In this document: one piece after another, positions 11,197-21,594 of the stretch
How positions within the stretch are numbered: the first letter of the stretch is position 1
How the letters are laid out: each line of letters begins with the position of its first letter
Assembly: GCF_028009165.1 (NCBI RefSeq)
Contig: NC_079245.1
Coordinates: 1,612,001-1,676,000 of the forward strand
Source of the DNA: Akanthomyces muscarius
Lineage: Eukaryota > Ascomycota > Sordariomycetes > Hypocreales > Cordycipitaceae
Length of the DNA: 64,000 bases
Direction: 5' to 3'
The notes under the pieces: generated by a model
The model's database searches: none
What the model was told of the DNA's origin: nothing
What the model saw: the letters and a program-made list of their open reading frames with translations, nothing else
Program-made: the position numbers and the translations under genes

Positions 11197-12846
11197 TTAA
11201 CCCTTGACCTTGAAAATTGCCTCGGCAAGACGGCCGACGTTCTCGCTGGTGATACCAGCGACGGAGATGCGGCCGTCCTTGGTGGCGTAGACGGAGAACT
11301 CCGTGGCAAGCTTGGTCATCTCATCGGCGGTCAGGCCGGTGTAGGCGAACATGCCAATCTGCGAGGTGATGTGGGACCAATCGTGCTTGGAGCCAAGCTT
11401 CTCGAGGTTCTCCTTCAGGAGAGCGCGCATGGTGATGATGCGGTCGGCCATGCTCTTGAGCTCGGCGAGCCACTGCTCGCGCAGCTTAGGGTCGGCGAGA
11501 ATGGTGGAGGCGATGCGGGCGCCGTGAATGGGAGGGTTAGAGTAGATGGGGCGGATGATGATCTTGAGCTGGGAGTCGACGCGCTTCTTTTCAGCGGCGT
11601 CCTCGCAGACAATGGAGAAGGCACCAACACGCTCACCATAGAGACCCTAGGATATAACGTTAGTGAATCAAAGAAGGTTCGGCAGCCACTCAATCACTCA
11701 CCATGTTCTTGGCGAAAGACTGGCACAGGGCAATGTTGTGGCCCTGCTCGACAAAGTAGCGGACGGCAAAGGCGTCCTGGTCAATGTTGCCACTGGCGAA
11801 TCCCTGGTAAGCCATGTCGAAGAAGGCAAAGTGGCCCTGCTCCTTGGTGATCTGGGAGAGCTGCTTCCACTGCTCCTGCGTGGGGTCGACACCGGTGGGG
11901 TTGTGAGCGCAGGCGTGGAAAAGGAAGACGCTGCCCTTGGGGGCGGCCTTGATGTCGGCAACCATGCCCTCAAAGTCGAGGCCAATGGTGTCCTTGTTGT
12001 AGTAGCGGTACTGCTCGACCTTGAGGCCGGCATCGGTGAAGACGGCCTTGTGGTTGGCCCAGGACGGGGTGGGAATGTAAATCTTCTTCTCGCCGGGGTA
12101 GAAGCGGGCGAGGAAGTCGGCGCCAATGCGTAGGGCACCGGTGCCGGAGATGGACTGGGTGATGGCCAGACGGTCGAGGGCAGACGAGCTCTCGCCATAG
12201 GCGAGCTTGGCAGCCAGGGGAGGAAGCTCGGGAACACCAGTGATGCCGGCGTACTCCTTGTTCAACTTCTCGTCAATGACCTTTTGCTCGGCCTCGCGAA
12301 CGGAGGGCAGGACATAAGGCTTTCCCTTGTCATCACGGTAGGCGCCAACACCTGCGACGGCGTGTTAGCTTGCTATGGCTCCTCGTGGGCTGTGTCTGGT
12401 ATGTTTTCGGGAAGAGGCAAACGAACCGAGGTTGATCTTCTTGTCGAAGCTGTCGGCCTTGAAAGCTTCAGTGATGCCTGCAAAACATGCGTGTTAGCGA
12501 TCACGATTCAACTGAGTCGCGCGCTGGAGGTGACATACCGAGAATTGCCTGAATGCGCAAACAAATGGCACATGGTTAGCACATGACAAACAAACACACG
12601 CGGCCGGACAGCCGAGCTTGAAGTTGTCGCCGAGCGGCGCGAACACGAGTGACACTCACATCCTAGGAGAAAAACGGACAAGTATTAGCTTCAACAGCGT
12701 CGCAAAGCGTCAATCTTCATCAATTCACTTACAGGAGGGCCCTGAGGGACATTGGCCCAGGTAGAGGCGGCGGCGCGGCCGGCGGCGACAGCCAGGGTCG
12801 TGCGCTGGGTAGCCTGACGGCTGGCGATGCGAAGAGTAGACAGCAT
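11197..12846 (-). CDS. Aspartate aminotransferase, mitochondrial
   Basis: A PLP enzyme that interconverts aspartate and oxaloacetate with glutamate and 2-oxoglutarate; it serves the malate-aspartate shuttle and nitrogen metabolism. Six exons in gene order: 12733-12846, 12660-12662, 12539-12548, 12427-12477, 11702-12351 and 11197-11646, giving 425 residues, a normal length. A matrix presequence covers about 1-28. Family motifs follow in order: [25 protein letters not shown], the [13 protein letters not shown] substrate region, and the PLP lysine at 274 in [15 protein letters not shown]. Exon 2 is only GAT (the Asp of GPPD) and exon 3 only 10 bases. All introns have GT...AG ends, and introns 2-4 carry clear GCTAAC branch sites. 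Intron 5 falls two residues after the active-site lysine. Confidence 0.95.
12660..12662 (-). other. 3-nt micro-exon (GAT) of aspartate aminotransferase
   Basis: On the minus strand the sequence reads CTCCTAG, GAT, GTGAGT, that is an acceptor, three bases and a donor. The three bases encode the conserved Asp of the GPPD-ILG motif. Skipping it keeps the frame but deletes that residue. The flanking introns are 12663-12732 (70 nt) and 12549-12659 (111 nt). Confidence 0.75.
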
Positions 12847-13963
12847 GGCGAACTATCGAGAGTGCAACTGCAAACGAGGTGATGCAGAGGAAAGAGTATA
12901 CAGGCAGAGAAAGAAAAGGAGCAAAGTCGGCTTATGCTCCAAGAGATGTGGTTTTTGGGGCGAGTGGACAAGCTTCTCGTAAGTTTGGGGGAAAAAAGGC
13001 AGACTGGCGCCGATGGAGACAGTCAGATGCCAGCAGGGCAGAAAGGCAAGGGCTCATGGGAAAAAAAAGGGCTCCAGCCAGGCATGCAACGAGCCAAATA
13101 TCGGGGGTGGGTCGGACATGCTCGGGATGAGCTCACTGACGGTGATGGCGTGAGCTGTTTTACTGGTACCGCCTGTGCAAGGCCCCCTGCCTAGCTTGTA
13201 AACCGAATAACACGCAGCTAGCTACTCCGTCGTATTCTACTCCGTGTCAAGTACAGCAATAACTATCATTCACTCCAATGGAGCAGATGTATCGCCATTC
13301 CGTCGCAATTGAAGCTCCTTAACCTAGTATCCGTACTGCCTGCCCTCCCCGTCAAAACGGCAACTTGTTTGTCCCAGGGTGTACTTAGTTCCAACTGGCT
13401 GACGGCAGGCGCCGCTTTTCTTACTTACAGCCAAGGGCAGATATGTATGTATTACCACACGAGCAGCGGCGCGGGCTTATGCGATATGGATCACCCTTGT
13501 CTTGATCTGGTCTCGCGGATGCTTAATCCTATGCTACTCATTTTTTGTTCCATTATGCAACGTCTGCAGCTCTTCTCGGGACAAAACAGCGCATGGAACC
13601 TAAATTGGTAAACGGACTCCCCCTAAAACGGCGGACCAACCGTCACAGGTACCAGCCCCTGGCCAAATATCCACCCACAGCGCCCTCTGCTGCGCGCCTG
13701 GTCTTGCCGTTCCAGTGGGTCGTCGGGGAGCTCGCGGCGATGCTCGGAGCCCGCGGCATGTGCGCAGTTTTCCCTCAAGTTGACGCCGCCATCCCTATCG
13801 GTGACCAGGAGATACTGCAATTTAACATCCACAACAGAAACAAATATAGAGTAATATCCATTTCGTCATATTTACATGCTATACGCTATCATAAAACAAT
13901 CATCCAGTTGTTACAAGCCGTCATCCGCCCATTCTCCAAGTTGAATATTCCAACAAATCGCAC
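12847..13963. other. Intergenic region: aspartate aminotransferase promoter
   Basis: This 1.1-kb gap lies between the 5' end of the aminotransferase gene and the 3' end of the downstream permease gene. It holds TACTCCGT motifs near 13220-13240, seen also in other gaps of this window (1050, 52198). No gene is supported. Confidence 0.55.
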
Positions 13964-15847
13964 TTAGACAAATTGTCCTTTAGCACGATCCACTTCGTCA
14001 TACGCATTCATCACGTCCTGCTGGACATTCTCGTGGAATACATCGACCTCAGTCGATGCAAATTTGCGTGCGCTGATGCGCTTCTCGAATAGCACGTCAA
14101 GCTCGGCAAAGGTGCGGCCGCGCGGCTCCGGCAACCGGAAATAAACGTAGATTATGCACAGGAAGCAGATGCCGCCCCAGAAGAAGCCGGCATAATTTTT
14201 CCAGTTCCATGCTGTCGGGTTGAGCATATAGGGCGTAATGACATTGTTGATGATGGCAACAATGTTGCTACAGCCTCGGTTAGTTCAAGATTCTTCGGTA
14301 TGTCGGGAAAGGTGTCTTGACTTACTATAAGTTTCGGCCGAGAACGACAGTCTTGATCTGAAGGCGACGCGAAGACAGTTCGCCCACCAACGAGTAGCAC
14401 ACGGTACCGACTGTGAGCTGGTAGAAGAGCGCCCAAACGACCATGACAGCGCCAGTGGCGAGCGCACCCTGGCTGCGGTGCTCCTCAGGCACGAGTCCGA
14501 GGAAGCCAAGGACGAAAAGCATGCTGCACAGGCCGCAAAGACCGTACAGATATAGCGAACGGCGGCCAATGCCCATCGTCATCAGGCCCCAGGCACCAAA
14601 AACGCCAACCATGTTAATGGCATACTGGCCCAGGGCAAACGAGTACGAATCATGGTCTGACAAGCCCGCCTGCTTCAAAAAGTAGGTCGAATAGTTGGAG
14701 AAGGAGTTGCCGCTCAAATTTTGAATGGCCCAGACCATGCAGACAATCTCCGTGCGGCGAAGGTCGACTCCTTTGAAACAGTCCCAGTACGATGCGCCAG
14801 CTGTCATCTTCTCTTCCAACGCAGTCGTGTGCACCATCATGGAGATTGTCTCGTCGGCGTCGAATTCGGTCTCATCATTCTTGGTTGTGAGTCGCAAAAG
14901 CGAGCGCTTCGCCTCCTCCATCTTGCCGCGACGAACAAGCCACCAAGGCGACTCGGGCGCAAAATATATGCCAATGATGAGTGGCAGCGGCCACATCCAC
15001 TGTAAGCCGTAGGGAATGCGGTACGCCCATTCATCCTCGCGCTTCAGCATCGAAAAGATGACGCCGATACCGATTTCCTGGCCGAGGCCCCAGCAAAAGT
15101 TTACGTAGGTGGTGAGGTAGCCGCGTAGAGCAACGGGACAGACCTCGGAGGCGTATGTAATGGTCAGGGTCTGGAAGATGCCCCAGGGGATACCGCAGAG
15201 GATTTCGGCAACGAGCAGCATTTGCACGTTTTGCGCGGTGAAAAAAATTGTGGTAAAGGCGGCAACAAGGGCAAGACAGCCCATGACGGTCCAGCGGTAG
15301 CCGAAGCGCTCCGAGACGAAACCATTGATGAAGAGGCCGATGATTTCTCCAACTTGGGCACCCTATTGCATATGCGAGTCAGATTTTGAGGACAAAGACA
15401 GGCTAAATCAGATGCTCGAATGGGTGACTTACATTGCTCAGGCCAGCTTGCCAGCGTGCCGGAACTTCGTATGTGCCCTTGACGGGGTCGAGCTCACCAT
15501 ACTTTCTGTTGAATTGAGGGAAAGCGTCTAGAAGACGCGCGGTTAGAGCACATAAACTCGACAGTTTCGACTGCAACCAATGACTCACAAAAGTTGTTGA
15601 CCAGAGTAATGTCATATCCTTCCATGACGATGCAGGTCGAGATGAGCACGCTCCAGGCAATAGCCTTGGGGTAGAGACGCAAGCCCTGTATGAGGGTCAT
15701 GTTGCGCTCCTTTTCGGCAGCGGCGCGGGCGCCGTCAATGATGCGGCTGTTCACATTATTGGCCTCCTTGTTCATGGTCACGTCGCGGACAGGATCCGCC
15801 GCAACGTCTTCAACAGGGTGCACGTCGACGTCCTTTTCAGAACTCAT
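13964..15847 (-). CDS. MFS alpha-glucoside (maltose)-type sugar permease
   Basis: A proton-coupled sugar importer of the plasma membrane, in the maltose/alpha-glucoside branch of fungal sugar porters. Exons 15589-15847, 15433-15527, 14326-15362 and 13964-14267 join in frame to 564 residues. The hydrophilic N-terminus (about 65 residues) precedes TM1 at WSVLISTCIVMEGYD. Family marks follow: GFVSERFGYRW (the loop 2-3 D/E-R-x-G-R-x box, degenerate), PESPWWLVRRGK after TM6, a long acidic central loop, and PEPRGRTFAELD after TM12. Residues such as QFNRKYGELD and YEVPARWQAGLSN before TM2 are typical of the maltose group. Substrate is inferred from the subgroup only. The promoter occupies the long gap on the 5' side. 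Confidence 0.85.
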
Positions 15848-17824
15848 GGCGAGAATGAAGGCCTCAGCTTGTTATGTGCAGCCAACAGGTCGTAGTCGTT
15901 GTTCAGCCTCTAGGCTGCAGATTACTCTCAAGGATAGATGAAAGACGGGTCTTGGGGAGAGAGAGGAAGAGAGCCAAAGGAGAAAGGGCAGGGCGAGTCG
16001 ATAGGTCTTGATGCCAAAAGGTTGCGAGCCAACGGAGGTCCCACAGGCGGGCTTCTTATACTCAGGTCCCTTTGGCAAGGATAGTAGAGAGAGAGGCTGA
16101 AGCGGGGAAGAAGCGCACAGCAGCCAGGCCGAAGACGAGACGCGAAGAATGTATCCCTTTCTCCGCTATGCACGCTCGGCGGCTTTGGTTCAGGAGGAGG
16201 AAGGGAAGATCGCCAATGGCACAAGAGGAAATTTCAGCCGTTCTCGACCCTATGCATTTGAAAGCGGCGACGACTAGCGGCTTGCCTGGGGGGGCCAAGT
16301 CATTAACAATGTGGGGGACGTGCCCTCCACTAAGTTAGGTACCTAGTTGGTAGGTGGTGTACAGCGTTTCGTGATTTTGGCAACGGAGCATGCGACGGAG
16401 CATGCGAGCGAAGAGTCCAGTCCGGTCTTGTACTACGAGTTGCATTGTATTTCCCAAAGAGACGAAAGCTGATTTAAACATTCGATATCTTTTTATTCAT
16501 AGCAGAAAGCCATCCTGAATAATAAATCGCGGTGCCTTCTACCTGCGGTTCCCCCAAAAATTACCCCCAAAAGTGGCGGACGCGCCACCATGCACAAGCC
16601 CGCCTCCACGCAGGCAAGGCTTGCAATCTCGTCTGCGCGCCCCCGGCGCACACAACAAGCTTCAGCGTGCGGTATTCCAACTTTCAATTGCCGGCGGCTT
16701 CTTACATGCGCCGTGGGCAATGACGACTGGATCAAAAAGAAAATGGCGGATATGACTTTTCGGCTTGGCCCGGTCCTTGGCTCTACGGCGTACATGGAAG
16801 GTTTCACTCAAAAAGATTGGCGGGAAACTGTAGGTACCCACGCACAGGTAACAGTAGGTAGCCAGGCGTCGTAAATCGGGCCCTTGCAGTGTTATCATGC
16901 CCAGGCTCGGGGCTCATAGGTAGAGCTCCTCTGTGAATTTTAGTGGTGCTGTAGGCACCTCGGGCAGGAAAAAAATTTCACTGCCCAGGGCATGCATTCT
17001 AGTGGCCGGAGCAGCCTAGACAGGCAGATCCGGAGGGAGGGGGAGGACCAGCTCAGTGCAGAGAGCCAAATGGACTTGAAGCATATCGTCGTCGTCGCCT
17101 ACCCCAGGATCTCACCCGCAAAAAGTCCAGACACTCAAATCGCTCCAGTTTAGATTTAGCTGCCGTCTGGGGTAAATTCCAATTAGAAACAACATGCGCG
17201 CCGCCAGGGTTGCTTCCCGTTTGCTGCGTGGTTGTTAGGAAACGGCTTTTTTCTTTACTGCAGGTGGGGAGCGCTCACTCTCCAAAATCTCCCCTTGCGG
17301 TGTCTTCTCGCCGGCGCTAGCCGTAATTCGCCTTCCAAACGGGCGCCCCTCGCCGAGACCTGCCTTGTTCAAGCACAGTTGCGGCTGAAAGGCTGGACGG
17401 CAAGGCAGCCCTCGCCGAGATCTGGGGCTCAGACAATTCGCATCGATCCACCTTGCGTTTCTAGAAGTGGAAGTCTTGCGGCTACGCTTCCGCATTGTGG
17501 CTTTTTATTTATTTGATTTCCATCGTGGTGGCTCCCCCGTGCTCCATTCACCTGTTGGCTTTATTCAATGTTGTTAATGTAATCGCGCTCATTGGGACGA
17601 GGATTCAATAGCCGAGACCACATGGGTCATGCTGTGACGGCTCGGCCACGAATTCCCCCGGGCTATTTACGTCACTGTATAAAGCAGCATTTGGCCTGAA
17701 GCCTTGGCATGTCTGCCGAATGCTTGTGAGCATCTGTCACGGCGGAGTAGCGTACGAGGGTAAAATGCCGAGCGCTCTAGTATACACCACTATTTTCGTA
17801 ATCTTGGACAACGATGCCCTCCGT
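15848..17824. other. Intergenic region: permease promoter and DNAJC28 3' flank
   Basis: Nearly 2 kb without a supported gene. It includes a GA-rich purine tract (about 15950-16110), a 12-base tandem duplication (CGGAGCATGCGA twice) near 16384-16407 and a GTTAGGTACCTAG-type motif near 16334. A long gap 5' of a sugar permease is compatible with complex carbon regulation, but no specific binding site was established. Confidence 0.5.
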
Positions 17825-19540
17825 CTACTTCTTCCAAAAGTCTCGCCACCACTCCTTCAGCCCAAACGCCTTCTCGTTTCCTTCCACGTGAATCTTTGCA
17901 TCATCCTTGCCCACAAAATCCGCCATCACATTGCCTCCACTGGCCGCCTGGCCTCCGCCCCCGAGTCGCGATGGCGGTGCCCTCGTCGCCCGGTTCTTGA
18001 TCTCGTTTGCCAGCAGCGGCGCCACCGTCGAAAAGCACACGGCCAGCTCCCTTGCCAGGGAGAAATACGGCTTCTTGGCCAGATCCGGAGCCATGAGGTT
18101 GTAACTCCGCGTAAGGCTGTTGAGACGGTCAATCGCCAGCGTCATGTACTTTTGCTCTGCCTTTTCCCAGTCGGCGTCTCGAAAGGGTCGCGGAAGTCGC
18201 CCAGTGTCCAGCGTCGGCGAACGTCCCGCAGCGGCACTCTCCCTGTCCAACGCTTTCGTGGCCACCTCCTCAAGCTCTTCGACCTGCTCCAGTTGTTTCG
18301 ACATGACCGGATCGTCCGTCACCGCAGATGGCACGGCGATCTGGTCAGAGACACGCTGACGCGGGTTGTGCACCCTTTCCGCCGCTGCATACAGCTCCGC
18401 CCGCTGCATCTGTTCCAGCATTGACCCGCCCTTCGCCGAAATCATCCTCGCGGCGTGCCGTTTCCAGTCGCTTCGCAGCCGCGCACGAAAAGTGTTGGCC
18501 TCTCGCACCAGTTCTTGCTGCTTCTCGATCCACGGAGGGACCAGGTCCTGGCGCTGAATCAGTCGATTCATGAGGTATTCTGTTGTGTCGACAAAAGGAT
18601 TTTTCACCCCCGAGTCACTCTCAACCCCTTTACCTCGCGGGATATTTTGAAACTGGCCGCGAGCAATGGCATCCTCTATACGCTCGTTGGCCATTGATGC
18701 AATGGCCGAGATAGAAACTGGTCCAATCCGGCCCTCGGGCTGGAACCGTTCCCGAAATTGTTTCTTCATCTCTTCTTTTTCCTTGTCGCTAAGCCCCTGA
18801 CTTTCCTTCATTCCCATCCCCGAGTATGCGGATGCTCTATCCCGTGCCGAAGCTGCTCTCTGACCAGGACTAAGCACTGCTTTACGCTTCAGCCGTGTGT
18901 CTAGGGCATTTCCTCGTAAGTCCGGCTTGAGTGGTTTCTTTGAGTCGTCCAGCATCCGCAGCACTACATCCTCGGTCCGCTCTTCCCCTGTCCACACTTG
19001 ATTTGCGCCAAAAGAGGTGCCAGGTGACTTTTCGCCCTTTGAAGTGATACCAGCCTCCGCCAGCGCACCGACAAAGTCGTTTTGGAACTTCGCTTCCGCC
19101 ACTTTACTCATAAGCTTCGCTTTGAGATCTTCTGAGAATCCTGCATCTTCCACTGCCTGCCGTCCTGCCCTACCGCCAGTGAAGAGTGCTTCCTCCGTGG
19201 CCTCTTCCAGGCGACGAGCCAGTGGGCCCAGTTCCGCTGCTTCGTCGGCTTCCGTCTCATTCTTAACTTCGTCACTGCTTTTAGTGGTCTTGGGCTGAGC
19301 TGATGAGCTGCGAGGAGGCGCACCGTCACCGCGCTGGGAAGAGTATGAGACTGCACGCAGAATCTTGGCGCCAGTTGGTGGCTGGCACTTGCGACAAACG
19401 CGCTGCGCATTGCGTCCCGCTGCGAGTCTCATCTTTGCTCGACCAAGGATTCTCTCAAGCAACCCGAGCGTGCTTGATCGGTCATAATCCACAAGGTTGG
19501 TCGTCGGATAACTTTGTAGGAGTGTGATTGGGGTGCGCAT
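17825..19540 (-). CDS. DnaJ homologue subfamily C member 28-like protein (DUF1992)
   Basis: A 571-residue single-exon gene. The DUF1992 domain (about residues 277-350) is recognisable: ISAIASMANERIEDAIARGQF, then NIPRGKG, then EYLMNRLIQRQDLVPPWIEKQ. In the family this block has the form A..RI.EAI..G.F..LPG.GK followed by L..N..PP.....E. Animal DNAJC28 carries an N-terminal J domain, but no HPD motif is visible here, so the DnaJ name is inherited rather than functional. The Arg-rich N-terminus (AKMRLAAGRNAQRVCRK) may be a mitochondrial presequence. The rest is charged and probably disordered or helical. Molecular role unknown. Confidence 0.8.
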   Translation of the reverse strand: MRTPITLLQSYPTTNLVDYDRSSTLGLLERILGRAKMRLAAGRNAQRVCRKCQPPTGAKILRAVSYSSQRGDGAPPRSSSAQPKTTKSSDEVKNETEADEAAELGPLARRLEEATEEALFTGGRAGRQAVEDAGFSEDLKAKLMSKVAEAKFQNDFVGALAEAGITSKGEKSPGTSFGANQVWTGEERTEDVVLRMLDDSKKPLKPDLRGNALDTRLKRKAVLSPGQRAASARDRASAYSGMGMKESQGLSDKEKEEMKKQFRERFQPEGRIGPVSISAIASMANERIEDAIARGQFQNIPRGKGVESDSGVKNPFVDTTEYLMNRLIQRQDLVPPWIEKQQELVREANTFRARLRSDWKRHAARMISAKGGSMLEQMQRAELYAAAERVHNPRQRVSDQIAVPSAVTDDPVMSKQLEQVEELEEVATKALDRESAAAGRSPTLDTGRLPRPFRDADWEKAEQKYMTLAIDRLNSLTRSYNLMAPDLAKKPYFSLARELAVCFSTVAPLLANEIKNRATRAPPSRLGGGGQAASGGNVMADFVGKDDAKIHVEGNEKAFGLKEWWRDFWKK

Positions 19541-19834
19541 GGATTGTCGCCACCTACCACCAGCCTTAGTCAGCTATATCATGAAGCCGACAGAGGAGCT
19601 ATGACACATCGACAATATGTCATTCCCACATTCGAATTCAGATAACATCCAGTTAAGTGCACAATTCACGTATTTCGAGTCTTCCTTCCAGAAAAAATAT
19701 ATACATGTTATACGAGTGCTTCGTAATTCTACAGAGCTACAGCCCTTAGTAACCAAACTCCAAGGCCCGCCAATGGTATCAGATGCACACAGCCATGAAC
19801 AAAATCGCACCAAACGGCGTTTCGCTACATCCGA

Positions 19835-21594
19835 CTACGAGCTTCTCTTCCCATAAGGTTCAAATGGGAAGATGATAGAAATGATAGCCGTGACAATGAA
19901 AATTCCAGCACAAACATACAGCGGTGCCGAGGTGGATGTATCTGCCGCAGAACCAATGACCGCGGAAATGATACCCATGATACGGTTGAGGGCGACGGCA
20001 ACTCCATTACCGGTACCACGGTGCGCGCTGGGAAGAACCTCGGGGGTATAAGCATACAGTGTGCCGTAATAGATGTTGAGCACGCAGGCAATGATGCACG
20101 AGAATGCAAGATCCTGTTCAGAGGTCTTGACGGCAGTGTACGCAAAGAAGAAAGCCATCGTCAGCAGCGATCCAACAACCATGGTGTATTTGCGGCCAAA
20201 AATGCGCGTATTGCACATGATTCCAGCAATGATGGGGCCGGGAATGCCGCAAACATTGGTGAGCGCATAATTGCGCCAGGTTTCAAATACGGATCGCTCG
20301 AATTCGCCGCTTCGGCTCTTGAGGTATGTGCTATGTACAAAGTCAGTATCTTCTGACGTTAGTTTAAAGATCTCGGGTACTCACGGCAAGAAGACATAGA
20401 AGAGGGGGTATGCAAGACCAATTAAGATCCAAGAGAGCCATATCAGGCTCGTAGAAAGGCCAACCTTCTTTGTGCAAAACAGGCCACGGAAGTGAACCAT
20501 CGTTTCGCCCAGAGAGAATCTGCTCTTGCTGTGAGAGTTCCGAATGGAACCGCAAGCCTCAAGCCTCTGCAGCGTAAGCGAGCAAGGGCGGTTGTACTTT
20601 TTGGCCATTGCCTGTATGTTTTCGACCAAGAGCGCGTCCTCGCCAGAGCCGAGGAGATATTTGGGCGTCTCCTTGAGGCGGATAACAAAGATACGTAGGA
20701 CGGACATGACGAAGACCAGCGCGCCACCAGTGAACATGGCATATCGCCAGCCCCAGTTGTCCGCTTTGTGGCAAGGAGATCCTTCCAAACAATTCCACTT
20801 GTCTGGTACAAGGAACCCCCAGGCAATGAAGCCGCAGATGGCCTGTCCAAAACCCCACCAGGCAGCCATGAAGGTGACGAGCCACTGCTTGTTGCCAGGG
20901 AGGTATTCAAGGAAGACGGTGGTGTCCATGACCAGGTTGCCTCCGCCGCCAAAACCAAGAAGGGCAATGAAAAAGGCCAGGCTAGCCCAGCTGGGCATTG
21001 CACCGGCGACGATGCAGGCAACGGAGCAGATGAAGAGCGAGATGTTGAAGGCATATTTGCGGCCAATGACATCAGCGCTGAATCCCCAGAAAATGGCACC
21101 AGTAAACATGCCGGAGTAGACGGCAATGGTGAGGGCGTTTTTGTAGCCATGGGAGCCGAATTCTTTGTAGGCGGGGCCTGAAATGACAGACTGGAACAGT
21201 AGAATCATGGAGTCGACACAGTAACCAAAGCCATTGAGGAAGAACAGCTTGAGGTGGTAGTTGGTCCATCCGATTTCGTCAATTGCCTATTCACGAAGGT
21301 TAGACTTTTGTTTTCTCGCTTTTCTCGCTTGGTTGCATTGTAGGTTGCCTGCCGCGGCACCAGAGTGCAGAATGGCGTCCGGGCCTACAATGTCATGCGA
21401 CAGGACTCGCGACTCACGTTGTTGACAAGATGCATCTTCTTATTCAGCGCCGGGTCCATGTCCTGCATACCGAGGATGTCCTCGCCGCTATGAATGGAGC
21501 CGAGATCATCAGAGGCGTGGCCATCTTCACCACTGGCAATCTTCTTCTCCAGGCCCGCCGGATCGCTTTCTTTGTACGGGGGAAGCTGCGCCAT
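19835..21594 (-). CDS. MFS transporter of the SV2 / metabolite-proton symporter type
   Basis: Exons 21418-21594, 20385-21286 and 19835-20330 join in frame to 524 residues. A 60-residue hydrophilic N-terminus ending MHLVNN precedes IDEIGWTNYHLKLFFLNGFGY, the typical entry to TM1 of the SV2-like branch. The loop 2-3 signature reads FSADVIGRKYAF. The tail of TM6 is followed by RLKETPKYLL, the usual ExPKYL block. A second half carries TPEVLPSAHRGTGNGV, the family PE..P...RG.G.G motif. About 12 membrane segments are expected. Members of this branch move organic acids, phosphate, nucleosides or sugars, so the substrate cannot be called. It lies in tandem with DNAJC28, only 294 bases apart. Confidence 0.82.

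Noticed and set aside
11113..12133. Plus-strand open frames of 245 and 156 codons
   Set aside because: They are antisense to aspartate aminotransferase exons and show the Gly/Val/Leu-rich composition of a codon-biased gene read backwards.
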